The notes under the pieces are model-generated. The model was not told the origin of the DNA. It saw only the letters and a program-made list of their open reading frames with translations, and ran no database searches. A stretch of 48,073 nucleotides of DNA from Phycisphaerae bacterium (GTDB lineage: Bacteria; Planctomycetota; Phycisphaerae; UBA1845), in contig JAJVHU010000051.1 of the NCBI GenBank assembly GCA_022072505.1, positions 1-48,073 on the forward strand, written 5' to 3'. Below, piece after piece: positions 7,204 through 16,071 of the stretch. Position numbers and translations under genes: made by a program. Positions within the stretch are counted from its first letter, which is position 1, and each line of letters opens with the position of its first letter.

Positions 7204-9303
7204 TGTGTTGGGCGGGGCGAAGAGATTCCGCCCCGTCATTTTTTCGGGTTTCTCGATGCCGAACTCCGCGAGGATCGTCGGAGCCAGGTCCGTCAGGTTC
7301 GGATCGGCCACCGTGATCTTCCGGTTGCTCAGCAGAATACCGGGAACAAGTTCCGCGGCAATGCAGTGATCCGCGCTCCACTCCCCGGTGTTGTTGTAAA
7401 TCCACTTCAGTGACAGGTCGCCCGTGCCGCCGAGGCGAACGACGTACTCGCGGTGCAGCCCGACGATGAGGTCCGGCGTGTGCTGGTCGAACTTGCCGCC
7501 CGGGGCGTAGTCCCCGTGGTATACTTCGTCCGTCCGGTACACCGTCTTGACCACCGGGCGCTCGTCCAGCGGGTCGCGCGTCGCCCGCAGCTTGTCCGAT
7601 AGTTCGCGCAGAACCGCGTCCCGGTCCTTCGGATCCACGGCGCCCTGCGGCTCGCGCCCTTTCAGGTTCAGGTAGATCGCGTTCAGACCGAAGCTGTAGG
7701 CCTTCGTCTTCGACCAGTCCACCAGGTCGTTGAGGCTGCCGCGGCGCTTCTCCTCGTCCTTCAGCGTGATGAAGCCGTTCTCCAGCAGCCAGGTGTTGAG
7801 GTTGAGTTTGCGCTTGTAGCGCATGAAGCCGTGGTCGCTCATGACGAAGATGGTCGCGTCGTCGCCGGCCTTGGCCATCACCTTGGCGAGTTCCGCGTCG
7901 CACTGGACGTACGTCTCGCGCAGCGACCTGGTGTAGGTCTCGGCGTCCTCGTCGTCGCGGACGGGGTGGTCGGTGAACGCCTCCGGTTCGCCGGGTTCGG
8001 GCTCCCAGTAGAAGACGTGTCCGATGAGGTCGGTGCTGGAGAAGTAGAAGAACAGCAGCCCGTCCTGGTACTCGGACAGGGCGTGCGAGAGCAGCTTCTT
8101 GCCCTCGTCCATCACGAATTGCGTCTGCGTCTTGTAATCCTCGTCGTCGAAGAGGCGCAGCTCGGTGGCGTACCCGCCGAGGTCGATCTTGATCTTCGCC
8201 TCGCGGGCGTGGAAGTCCTCGGCGAAGCCCTTCGTGTAGAACGGGCCGACCGCCTTCGCGAGCTCCACGGCCCAGTCGTCCGGCTCGGTGATCTTGCCCG
8301 AAGGATACGCCGGATCGAAATTGATCGGCGTGACGTAAAGCTCGGGCGGGTCGGCCTTGCGCAACTGGAAGCGGACGATCCCGCGGCTCCCCGCGCCGCC
8401 GCCGGGGTCATAAGGCGACGGGAGAAACACCACCGGTTTCCAGTCGCTCCACTCTCCCTCGCGCAGAAGGAACTCGACGGGCTGGTCCATCCCCCACTTC
8501 GGTCCCTGATTCACGTAGGAAATCCGGGCGATCGACTCCTCCCGGTCCGGCTCGATGTAGATCGGGAGGGTCATTTCCGCGCCCTGCGCGGCGACGACCA
8601 TCGGATTGGGAATGCCCGCCAGCTTGCAGTGCCAGCGCTGCGTCTCCATGTCGTACTTCAGCGGCGCGGCGCGTCCGCCGTCGTCCGGACTTCCGACGTC
8701 GTCGTCGAACTCGGCGCTGAACCACTGGAACGTGCCCTGGGTGCCCATCAGGTCGGTCGTCCCCATCCCCGACAGCGCCTTGACATACTTGTTCTTGGAT
8801 TCGCTCGGCGGATAGTTGGCGGGAATGCGGTACAGGCGCGAGGGAACGCCCTTCTCATCCAGGTAATCCCAGAACGGCTTGCCGCCGCGCTTCAGCAGGA
8901 GCTTGCTGGATTCCTGCCACGGCATCGGCATGTAGAACCCGAACATTTCGTAAGGTTTTTCGCCGTAGGTGGTCTCGTTCGTCGAGTAATACGGAAGGAT
9001 CTCGCCGTCCTTGAACTCGCGGTGAATGAAGTCGAAGACGCCGTGGGCGCCGGGGTCGCCGCCGACGATGAAGTTGGACCACGCCACCGGGCTTTGCGGC
9101 GGAACGCTCGTCCCCAGCTCCCAGAACCCGCCCTTCGCCGCGAGCTTCGAGAACGTCGGCATCCGCCCCTCGTCCATCAGACGCCGCAGCAGGCGCGGAT
9201 CCATCCCGTCCAGACCGAGCACGATGACTTTCTTCCCCTCGGCCTTGGACGCCTTCTCGCCGCAACCGGGCAGGATCATCGCGAGGAGCACCAGCGCGGC
9301 CAA
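7186..9303 (-). CDS. AlkP-superfamily hydrolase, lipoprotein
   Basis: About 705 residues. A hydrophobic N-terminus ending LAMILPGC is a lipobox, so the protein should be lipid-anchored. The alkaline phosphatase fold is shown by VIVLGLDGMDPRLL (metal-binding Asp), SPVAWSNF (nucleophile region), STDLIGHVFYW (Asp and His), FVMSDHGFMRY (Asp-His) and SADHCIAAELVPG (His). It resembles the predicted phosphohydrolase/phosphomutase group COG3379; the substrate is unknown. The start is uncertain. I chose the TTG at 9303 because the signal sequence begins there. The frame is open further upstream through a family D repeat, which would add a non-signal-like extension. It is paralogous to the next upstream gene. 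Confidence 0.8.
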   Translation of the reverse strand: MAALVLLAMILPGCGEKASKAEGKKVIVLGLDGMDPRLLRRLMDEGRMPTFSKLAAKGGFWELGTSVPPQSPVAWSNFIVGGDPGAHGVFDFIHREFKDGEILPYYSTNETTYGEKPYEMFGFYMPMPWQESSKLLLKRGGKPFWDYLDEKGVPSRLYRIPANYPPSESKNKYVKALSGMGTTDLMGTQGTFQWFSAEFDDDVGSPDDGGRAAPLKYDMETQRWHCKLAGIPNPMVVAAQGAEMTLPIYIEPDREESIARISYVNQGPKWGMDQPVEFLLREGEWSDWKPVVFLPSPYDPGGGAGSRGIVRFQLRKADPPELYVTPINFDPAYPSGKITEPDDWAVELAKAVGPFYTKGFAEDFHAREAKIKIDLGGYATELRLFDDEDYKTQTQFVMDEGKKLLSHALSEYQDGLLFFYFSSTDLIGHVFYWEPEPGEPEAFTDHPVRDDEDAETYTRSLRETYVQCDAELAKVMAKAGDDATIFVMSDHGFMRYKRKLNLNTWLLENGFITLKDEEKRRGSLNDLVDWSKTKAYSFGLNAIYLNLKGREPQGAVDPKDRDAVLRELSDKLRATRDPLDERPVVKTVYRTDEVYHGDYAPGGKFDQHTPDLIVGLHREYVVRLGGTGDLSLKWIYNNTGEWSADHCIAAELVPGILLSNRKITVADPNLTDLAPTILAEFGIEKPEKMTGRNLFAPPNTGKAGL

Positions 9304-9308
9304 CGTGG

Positions 9309-9553
9309 CTGAATGCTGAATGCCGAATGAAGAATGCTGAAAGCAGCATGATTTCAGTGCGCCGAAGGTGGAATGACGAAGGCGGCGAACGCCCCGTCGC
9401 GGAGCGGATCGCGCCGGAAGCGACGGCGAGCGCCTTCGAGCGCCTTCAGCCCCGGAAACCTCAGAGCAGACCGAAGGCCGCCGATACAGCGCAAGGTCCG
9501 CCCCGCATTCCGCATTCGTCATTCCGCATTTTGCATTCTGCATTCCACATTCC
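9309..9553. repeat. Repeat family D, two inverted arms around a 150-bp centre
   Basis: The left arm (9309-9345) is made of GAATGCTGAATGCCGAATGA-like units. The right arm (9502-9553) is made of GCATTCCGCATTCGTCATTC-like units, so the arms are in opposite orientation. The whole element fills the gap between the two AlkP genes. It is open in the frame of the downstream hydrolase, where the arms would read as MQNAKCGMTNAECG and SSFGIQHS. A similar element lies at 39817-39952. Confidence 0.75.
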
Positions 9554-9554
9554 C

Positions 9555-11750
9555 TCAAACGGCCGCCGCCTCCGGTTTTCGTTGGGGCGGAAGCGCCGTC
9601 CCGGTCTCGATCTTCTGTCCCCAGTTGAGCACGCGCAGCGGCTTGCCGTCCATGATGTCGGGGGTGGGGACGCCGAACATGGCCAGCGCCGTGGGTCCGA
9701 TGTCCATCAGGCGCGGCGCGTCGGCGTCGACCGCCCGGTTGCAGAACATCACGCCCGGAACCAGCGACGGGTGAATGCAGTGATCGCCGCTCCACGCCTT
9801 GACGTTGTCACAGAACGTCGCGCCGGTGATGTCGCCGATCGCGGCCTCCCACGAGACGCGGTAGCCTTCGTTGTAACCGACGATGATGTCCGGGGCCTCT
9901 TCCTTGAAGGGGCCTCGGTAAATGACGCGGGAGTCCATCGCCCGCTTGATCGCCGCCTCGCCGGTCTGCGGATCCTTCAGCTCGTTCATCTTCGCGCAGA
10001 TTTCCTCGCGGAGCTTGCGCTCCTCCTCCCCCGGTTCGACGACGCCCTGGGACTCGCGGTCCTTGACGTTCAACCAGACCCCCGCCAGACCCAGGCAGTA
10101 CGCCCGCGTCTTCGACCAGTCCACGTTCGCCAGGTACTTCGCGCCGGGCTTGGCGTCGGGCTTGAGCGTCATGTAGCCGTTTTCGATCAGCCAGCGGTTC
10201 CAGTCGATGCCGCGGCGGAAGGAGTTGAACCCGTGGTCGCTGATGACGAAGAGCAGCGTCTTGTCGTCGTTGGCCTGGTCGAGCACCTTGCCCACCAGCT
10301 TGTCATTGCGGAGGTACAGTTCCTCGATCGCCTTGCGGCGCTGGCGGTCCGGCGGGCACTGGCCTTTCTGCCCGGGATGCTTCGGGTCGATGTAGCGCCA
10401 GAACATGTGCTGGATGCGATCCGTGCCGTCGAAGACACACACCACCAGCCCCTCTTTCACCTTCTTGAGGGCGTCGAAGAACATGATCTCCCGCTCGTGA
10501 TCGGCCTCGATGCACTGGTGCAGGAAGCCGTCGTCGTCGAGGATCTTCTCGTTCATCGCCCAGGTGTCCTCGGCCAGTCCGAGGGTGGCGAACTTGCCCT
10601 GCGTCTTCGAGAGGTAGGTGGCGTAGACGCCCGGATGCGAGATCGGCATCGCCGGCGCGTCCGGGTCGATGTTCAGCGGCGTGACGTACATCTCGAAGTG
10701 AGGCGCGGTGGACAGGAGCAGGATCTCGCAGATGCCCGAGACCTTGCTGCGGAAGCCCATCTTGAACTCGACCGCGATCCACGGCGTGTACTTGCCGGGC
10801 GTGAGCGTGTGCGTGTCTTTGCCGATGCGGAGCTTCGCGCCGCCCGTCGCCCGGTCGATCGTCACGCGGAACGGCGCTCGCACCGGTTTGCCGTCCCTGC
10901 CCGGCGGGCCGACGAAGTAGGAATCCACGACGTCGCCTTTGACCTCGACGTGAATCTGCTCGCCGCCGGTGTGCTCCGCGTTCTTCCCCTTCGAGGTGTA
11001 AAACGAGAACGTGCCCTGGCTGCCGCGCAGGTCCGGAAGACACATCGCCGAGAGCAGCACGCCGCGATGCTTCTCCGGAGGCCAGGTGATCGGCACGCGG
11101 AGGATGCTCGAGAAGATGCCGTATTCGCCGAGCGTGGTCCAGAACGGCTTGCCGCGCCGCAGTCCGCGCATCTCCGGCGCGCCGTAGGGGATCTCCTTGC
11201 CGAGGATCTTCACCGTGCGGCGGTGGCTGCTGATATGCACGGAGGACATCTGCGGCATGTAGTTGCGCCGGTCGCGGGTGAGGAAGTCGAAGATGTTGTG
11301 CTTGCCGGGGTTGCACCCGGTGCTGAAGCTGGACCACGCGACCGGGGACAGCGGCGGGGCGACCGTGCCGAGGCGCTTGTAACAACCCTGCTGCATCAGG
11401 CGCTGGAAGTTCGGCAGCTTGCCCTCCGCGAGGAACTGCTCAAACAGCTTCGGCTCCATCCCGTCCAGCCCGAGCACGATGACGCGGCGGACGCGGGCGC
11501 GGGCGTGCGCCTTGCGACGCTTGAAGAACCGGATGAGCGCGCGGATCGGGGCGGTGATCAGGGCGATGAACCCCAGGAACATCGCCAGCAGGATGCCGAA
11601 CGCCGACGACGCCGCCGCGAACCCCGCGCCGGGACCGATGTAGGCCGACACCGGCGCGGCAAAGGACAGCGAAGCGGCGGCAAGGACAAGAACGACCCAG
11701 CTCCCGCTGACCCGCCGTCGACGCCCGCCTGGACCGCACCCTCGTTTCAT
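9555..11750 (-). CDS. AlkP-superfamily hydrolase, membrane-anchored
   Basis: 731 residues from the ATG at 11750. N-terminus: basic stretch, hydrophobic segment (VVLVLAAASLSFAAPVSA), the motif YIGPGAG, a second hydrophobic helix (about 48-72) and a basic RFFKRRKAHARAR, so the catalytic domain should be membrane-tethered. Catalytic features are VIVLGLDGMEPKLF, SPVAWSSFSTG, FDGTDRIQHMFW, FVISDHGFNSF and GDHCIHPSLVPGVM. Same family as the lipoprotein hydrolase downstream; the two share the order of all motifs. It is the first gene of the leftward module, with the divergent PPDK-like gene about 560 bases away. Substrate unknown: phosphate monoester, diester or pyrophosphate cleavage are all possible for this fold. 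Confidence 0.82.
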   Translation of the reverse strand: MKRGCGPGGRRRRVSGSWVVLVLAAASLSFAAPVSAYIGPGAGFAAASSAFGILLAMFLGFIALITAPIRALIRFFKRRKAHARARVRRVIVLGLDGMEPKLFEQFLAEGKLPNFQRLMQQGCYKRLGTVAPPLSPVAWSSFSTGCNPGKHNIFDFLTRDRRNYMPQMSSVHISSHRRTVKILGKEIPYGAPEMRGLRRGKPFWTTLGEYGIFSSILRVPITWPPEKHRGVLLSAMCLPDLRGSQGTFSFYTSKGKNAEHTGGEQIHVEVKGDVVDSYFVGPPGRDGKPVRAPFRVTIDRATGGAKLRIGKDTHTLTPGKYTPWIAVEFKMGFRSKVSGICEILLLSTAPHFEMYVTPLNIDPDAPAMPISHPGVYATYLSKTQGKFATLGLAEDTWAMNEKILDDDGFLHQCIEADHEREIMFFDALKKVKEGLVVCVFDGTDRIQHMFWRYIDPKHPGQKGQCPPDRQRRKAIEELYLRNDKLVGKVLDQANDDKTLLFVISDHGFNSFRRGIDWNRWLIENGYMTLKPDAKPGAKYLANVDWSKTRAYCLGLAGVWLNVKDRESQGVVEPGEEERKLREEICAKMNELKDPQTGEAAIKRAMDSRVIYRGPFKEEAPDIIVGYNEGYRVSWEAAIGDITGATFCDNVKAWSGDHCIHPSLVPGVMFCNRAVDADAPRLMDIGPTALAMFGVPTPDIMDGKPLRVLNWGQKIETGTALPPQRKPEAAAV

Positions 11751-12312
11751 ATCGTTCACCCGTCTGACCCTCGGTGTCGGCAACGTCCGCGCCCCGTCGG
11801 CGTCCGGCCGGTCGTCACCTTCGCTAGTGCTTAATATCAAAAGGTTTATGCGATGCTCGGTGATTCGGAGGACGACTGACGCTCACCGAGTCCCGTCACG
11901 CTCGAATCCTAAGCCCGGTCCCTGCCCGTCGCAACCGAAGGCGACATCTTTTTCGGGATTCACTCCACGCCCGCCCTGACGTTCATCGGATCGGCGAAAA
12001 AGCACGAACCGCTTTGCTTCCCCGCAACGATTCCTCAACGTCTGCGCGAAACGGCGTCAACCGAGCCCCCCCCCGGATTCAGCACGCGAAACGTGCGCCG
12101 GTCCGGACTTATTGCCTTGCGACGCCTCCTTCCGGAGAACGAGGAAGATGTTTCAACTTCGTCCGATATCAGGGGTGGTCCTGAAACCGGTTCCGCCCTG
12201 AATCGTTTGTACAATAACGATTTCGGAAGCGCATCAGGTTTGACCCGTCGCGCGGCGGTCGGTAGGTTCGCGGAGGGTCGCCTGCGCGTCGGGCGCCGCA
12301 AACCGGACTGAC
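11751..12312. other. Divergent intergenic region
   Basis: No gene is supported in these 562 bases between the leftward AlkP gene and the rightward PPDK-like gene. A perfect 8-bp inverted repeat, CTCGGTGA (11856-11863)/TCACCGAG (11883-11890), is present. A TACAAT at 12210-12215 could be a -10 element for the rightward gene, but I see no convincing -35 at the right distance. Confidence 0.4.
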
Positions 12313-14622
12313 ATGGAAACCGTGCAGGAACGCAGCCGCGACGTCAGCGCCCGCCTCGAAGGCCACCTGCGCAGACATCCGGCGCTGAGCGACCGGATCT
12401 ACCGCCAGCTTTTGATCGCGCTGCACACCCGCGGCATCGCCACGGTGGACGCGATTCATGACGAGGCCCGGACCCGTGCCGGGCGCGAAAGCCGCCCCAA
12501 CCTGGACGACCCGAACCGCGCGGAGCGCGACCGACTTGACGAGCTGGACCGGGTCTGGCTGCACGAGCTGATCCGGGAGCACGTCTGCCGTCATTTCACC
12601 GTCGAGGATCTCGACGATCTGGTCAACCTGACGGTGAAGCGCGAGGAGGTGCATCTGATCGAGGATCTCGCCACCCAGCGCGAGGTTTCGTTCCGGGCGC
12701 TGTCCCAGCAGATTCAGGCGTTCGCGGCGCTGCCGGAGGGCGAGACGAAGCTGGAGCAGGCCGAGGTGATGGGCACGCGCGTCTCGCTGACGCGGCACTT
12801 CATCAGCGACGACCTCGAGTACATCGGCGTGGCGAAAAAGTACTTCCGGGTGCGCGATTTCGCCGAACTGACGAAACGGATGGTGTCCACGGACAAAGCC
12901 GTCGGGAAGATCGGCGGCAAGGCCGGAGGCATGTTGCTGGCGTATCACATCCTCCAGCAGTCGGAAACGCGGGCGAAACCGTTCCTGCCCGTGGCGCTGC
13001 CGGAATCCTACTTCATCCGCTCGGACCTGATCGAAGAGTTCATGCGGATCAACCGGCTCGGGGAGTGGCAGAACCAGAAATACAAGCCGATCGACCAGGT
13101 GGCCAACGAATACCCGCTGATCAAGGGGGTGTTCCGCAACGGGGACTTCCCGGTCGAGATCATGCAGTCGCTGCGGCGCATCCTCGCGGAGGTGAACACG
13201 CACCCGCTGATCGTGCGGTCCAGCAGCCTGCTGGAGGACCGCTTCGGCACGGCGTTCTCGGGGAAATACGCCAGCGTCTTCGTCGCCAACCAGGGGGATC
13301 TGGAAAGCCGGCTGCACGCCCTGCTCGGCGCGATCGCCGAGGTCTACGCCAGCACGCTCGCCCCGGACCCGATCCAGTACCGCCGCGAGCACCATCTGAT
13401 TGATTATCAGGAAGACATGGCGGTCATTATTCAGAAGGTCGTCGGGGTGCGGTACCGGCATTACCTTCTGCCGCTTTTCGCGGGGGTGGCGTTCTCGCGG
13501 AACGAGTACCGGTGGACGCCGCGCATCCGGCGCGAGGACGGATTGATGCGGCTGGTGATGGGTCTGGGCACCCGCGCGGTGGATCGCGTCGGGTCGGATT
13601 ACCCGCGGATGGTGGCGCTGGGCGCGCCGACGCTGCGACCGGAGTCGAGCGCCCTGGACATCATCCGGTACTCGCAGCGGACGGTGGACGTCATCAATCT
13701 CGAGGCCAACCGGTTCGAGGCGGTGCGCCTGGCGGACCTGCTGGATCCGTCGCAGCCTTTTCCGATGCTCGACCGGATCGTGTCGGTCCGGCGGGAGGAG
13801 GGTCTGTATCCCCCGACCAGCGTGCTGGTGGAAGGCGATCCGGCGAGCCTTTACATCACGTTCGACAAGCTGCTGTCGGGCGGCGTGTTCGCGCCGCACG
13901 TGAAAGACATGCTTCACCGGCTGGAGGAGGCTTACGGTCAGCCGGTGGACATGGAGTTCGCCAGCGACGGCGAGATGTTCTACGTGCTTCAGTGTCGTCC
14001 GCTGTCGCAGGCGGAGCAGAGCCAGGCGGTTTCGATCCCGTCGGACGTGCCCGACGCGGACGTGCTGTTTTCGGCGGACCGTTACGTGCGCAGCGGGTGG
14101 GTGTCGGGGATCGAGTACGTCGTGTATGTGGATCCGGTGGCGTATGACCGGGTCGAGACGCGCGAGCGGCGGGTGGCGATCGGACGGGTTGTCGGGCGGC
14201 TGAATCATGTTCTGCCTCGGCGGAAGTTCATCCTGATCGGACCCGGGCGGTGGGGCAGCAACGATATCCGGCTCGGCGTTCCGGTGCGTTATGCGGACAT
14301 CCATCACTCTCGGATGCTGATCGAGGTGGCGCGCCAGAAGGGCGGGTACGTGCCCGAGGTATCGTTCGGAACGCATTTCTTTCAGGATCTCGTCGAGGCG
14401 CGGATCGACTACCTTCCGCTGTACCCGGATGCCGAGGGGGTCCGCTTCAACGAAGGGTTCTTTCAACAGGCCCGCAATTGTCTCGCGGAGCTTCTTCCGG
14501 GAGACGCGGATCTGGATCGCGAGGTCCGGGTGATCGACGTGCGCGCGGCGTCGCGCGGGCGGACGCTGACGGTGGCGATGGACGGCAACTCGGACCGGGC
14601 GCTGGCGTTCCTCGGCGCCTGA
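12313..14622 (+). CDS. PEP/pyruvate-binding-domain protein (PPDK N-terminal ATP-grasp type)
   Basis: 769 residues. The central part is a pyruvate phosphate dikinase/PEP synthase-type ATP-binding domain: GKIGGKAGGMLLAYHIL (about 197-213), HPLIVRSSSLLEDRFGT and AFSGKYASVF (about 297-322), IIQKVVGVRY, and MEFASDGEMFYVLQCRP late in the protein. The N-terminal 180 residues are helical and unassigned. The phosphohistidine swivelling domain and the PEP-binding barrel of full-length enzymes are missing, so it cannot be a complete PPDK or PpsA. A C-terminal unit (GRWGSNDIRLGVPVRY) follows that I cannot assign. The glycosyltransferase gene starts 24 bases later, probably in the same operon. Confidence 0.75.
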   Translation: METVQERSRDVSARLEGHLRRHPALSDRIYRQLLIALHTRGIATVDAIHDEARTRAGRESRPNLDDPNRAERDRLDELDRVWLHELIREHVCRHFTVEDLDDLVNLTVKREEVHLIEDLATQREVSFRALSQQIQAFAALPEGETKLEQAEVMGTRVSLTRHFISDDLEYIGVAKKYFRVRDFAELTKRMVSTDKAVGKIGGKAGGMLLAYHILQQSETRAKPFLPVALPESYFIRSDLIEEFMRINRLGEWQNQKYKPIDQVANEYPLIKGVFRNGDFPVEIMQSLRRILAEVNTHPLIVRSSSLLEDRFGTAFSGKYASVFVANQGDLESRLHALLGAIAEVYASTLAPDPIQYRREHHLIDYQEDMAVIIQKVVGVRYRHYLLPLFAGVAFSRNEYRWTPRIRREDGLMRLVMGLGTRAVDRVGSDYPRMVALGAPTLRPESSALDIIRYSQRTVDVINLEANRFEAVRLADLLDPSQPFPMLDRIVSVRREEGLYPPTSVLVEGDPASLYITFDKLLSGGVFAPHVKDMLHRLEEAYGQPVDMEFASDGEMFYVLQCRPLSQAEQSQAVSIPSDVPDADVLFSADRYVRSGWVSGIEYVVYVDPVAYDRVETRERRVAIGRVVGRLNHVLPRRKFILIGPGRWGSNDIRLGVPVRYADIHHSRMLIEVARQKGGYVPEVSFGTHFFQDLVEARIDYLPLYPDAEGVRFNEGFFQQARNCLAELLPGDADLDREVRVIDVRAASRGRTLTVAMDGNSDRALAFLGA

Positions 14623-14646
14623 GGCGGCGCGGACGGCGGAACTCCG

Positions 14647-15756
14647 GTGACATCAGGCTGCGACATTCTTTACGTCATCACGGACCTCGAGATCGGGGGC
14701 GTTCCGCTGCACCTGTTCCGGCTGGCGACGGCGATGCGCGACCGGGGAAAGCGCGTTCTCGTCGTGTCGTTGGCGCCGCCCGGACCGGTGGGGGAGCGGT
14801 TGCGCGGCGCGGACGTGGACGTTCTCTCCTGCGAGGCGGCGGGGGGGCGGGATGTCCGGGTGTTTCCACGGCTGGCGCGGATCCTCCGGCGCGTCCGCCC
14901 ACGGCTGGTTCACGCGCTTCTTTTTCATGCGAATCTCGCGGCGAAAGTCGCGGCGCGCTTGGCGCGGCATCCGCGCGAGCGGGTGCTGTGCGAGATTCAG
15001 ACGGTGGAGATCGAGCGGCGGTGGCACCTGATCGTGGATCGTTGGTCGCAGGGGTGGTGCCGCGCGACGATCGGGAACTCGCCGTCGGTGGTGGAACATC
15101 TGGCGCGCGCGGCGCGGATCCCGGCGGAGAAACTCAGACTGGTGCGCGGCGGCGTGGACGTGGAGGCGCTGGCGCAGGCGCCGGCGGCGGATCGGTCGGC
15201 GCTCGGGCTTGGACCGGCGGATCGCATCGTGCTGTGGGCCGGGCGACTGGATCCGATCAAGGGGATCGACGTTCTTTTTCGCGCTTTCGCCCGTGTTTCC
15301 GCGGAGGTTCCGGAGGCCGTGCTGCTCCTGGCGGGGGACGGGGCGCTGCGCGGAGCGCTGACCGCGCAGGCGTCGGCGCTGGGGATCGCGGAGCGGACGC
15401 GTTTTCTCGGCGTGCGCCGGGACGTGCCGTCGTTGATGAAAATCGCGGAGGCGTTCGTGTTTCCTTCGCGGACGGAAGGGCTGCCGAACGCGATCCTCGA
15501 GGCGTTCGCGTGCGGATGTCCGGTGGTCACGACGGACGCGCCCGGGTGCCGCGATCTGGTCATTTCCGGCGTGACGGGACTGGGGACGCGCGTCGACGAC
15601 GAGGCGGGTCTGGCTGAAGCGGTGATTCGGATGATGAGTGACAAGTCACTGGCATCTTCGCTGGCGGCGGCGGCGCGCAAGGAAGTGTCAAGTTTCTGGC
15701 ACTTTTCGAGAACGATCGAAGCGTATGATCGCGTCTACGCGGAGCCGCACGCCTGA
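14647..15756 (+). CDS. Family 4 glycosyltransferase (GT-B fold)
   Basis: 369 residues. The N-terminal Rossmann half has LEIGGVPLHLFRLATAM, a donor/acceptor loop typical of GT4. The C-terminal half has WAGRLDPIKGIDVLFRAF and the conserved FPSRTEGLPNAILEAFACG, with the EX7E glutamates. It probably transfers a sugar from a nucleotide donor to a lipid-linked or surface glycan; specificity cannot be read. Start: GTG at 14647, 24 bases after the preceding gene, which suggests co-transcription. It is the last gene before the mraZ promoter region. Confidence 0.82.
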   Translation: MTSGCDILYVITDLEIGGVPLHLFRLATAMRDRGKRVLVVSLAPPGPVGERLRGADVDVLSCEAAGGRDVRVFPRLARILRRVRPRLVHALLFHANLAAKVAARLARHPRERVLCEIQTVEIERRWHLIVDRWSQGWCRATIGNSPSVVEHLARAARIPAEKLRLVRGGVDVEALAQAPAADRSALGLGPADRIVLWAGRLDPIKGIDVLFRAFARVSAEVPEAVLLLAGDGALRGALTAQASALGIAERTRFLGVRRDVPSLMKIAEAFVFPSRTEGLPNAILEAFACGCPVVTTDAPGCRDLVISGVTGLGTRVDDEAGLAEAVIRMMSDKSLASSLAAAARKEVSSFWHFSRTIEAYDRVYAEPHA

Positions 15757-15885
15757 TCCCGTTTCGATCGATCCGGTCTTTTCTCCGCCGTGCGGGTTCT
15801 GAAGTGGAGCCAGTCGGTGCTGACCCGCGCCGGAGGAGTCGTCCGATAACAAAATTATTTTTTGCTTGACAGTTGACTTTTTTTC

Positions 15886-15913
15886 TTGATTCCGTAACAC
15901 CGCAAGATATAGT
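15886..15913 (+). promoter_or_regulatory. Candidate sigma-70-type promoter upstream of mraZ
   Basis: TTGATT (15886-15891), 16 bases, then TATAGT (15908-15913). Around it is an unusually AT-rich stretch (15850-15895) with a second -35-like TTGACA at 15866. A further, weaker pair, TTGCGT (16007-16012) and TAGGAT (16030-16035) with 17 bases between, lies closer to the gene. The 315 bases between 15757 and 16071 hold no gene. Confidence 0.5.
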
Positions 15914-16016
15914 GGCGCGTGAAGGTGGGTAACTCATCCTGGAGTGTAGGCGTTCAAAGCCTTGTTAAGCAAAGGGTTGACGTTGGGAGTCGGTGAAAGA
16001 ATTTGCTTGCGTGCGG

Positions 16017-16061
16017 TGGATGGATGTGGTAGGATTTCCCCCGGAGTGGTCGGAAGTGGGA
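16017..16061 (+). promoter_or_regulatory. Candidate MraZ operator: TGG boxes at 10-bp spacing
   Basis: TGGAT at 16017, TGGTA at 16027, TGGTC at 16047 and TGGGA at 16057 are in register on a 10-bp period, with position 16037 (TCCCC) not matching. MraZ is known to bind direct TGGGN repeats separated by five bases upstream of its own gene. The boxes end ten bases before the mraZ start. That this is the operator is inferred. Confidence 0.55.
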
Positions 16062-16071
16062 ATCCTGCTGC

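Noticed and set aside
7186..9795. 869-residue form of the AlkP lipoprotein
   Set aside because: It would begin inside the preceding gene and place about 160 residues of repeat-derived sequence before a lipoprotein signal peptide.
9555..11834. Long plus-strand frames opposite the AlkP hydrolases
   Set aside because: They are antisense readings of genes with complete catalytic motifs; their composition is low-complexity Arg/Ala.
12169..14466. Minus-strand open frame of about 765 codons opposite the PPDK-like gene
   Set aside because: Arg/His/Asp-rich composition with no recognisable domain; the plus strand carries the ATP-grasp motifs.
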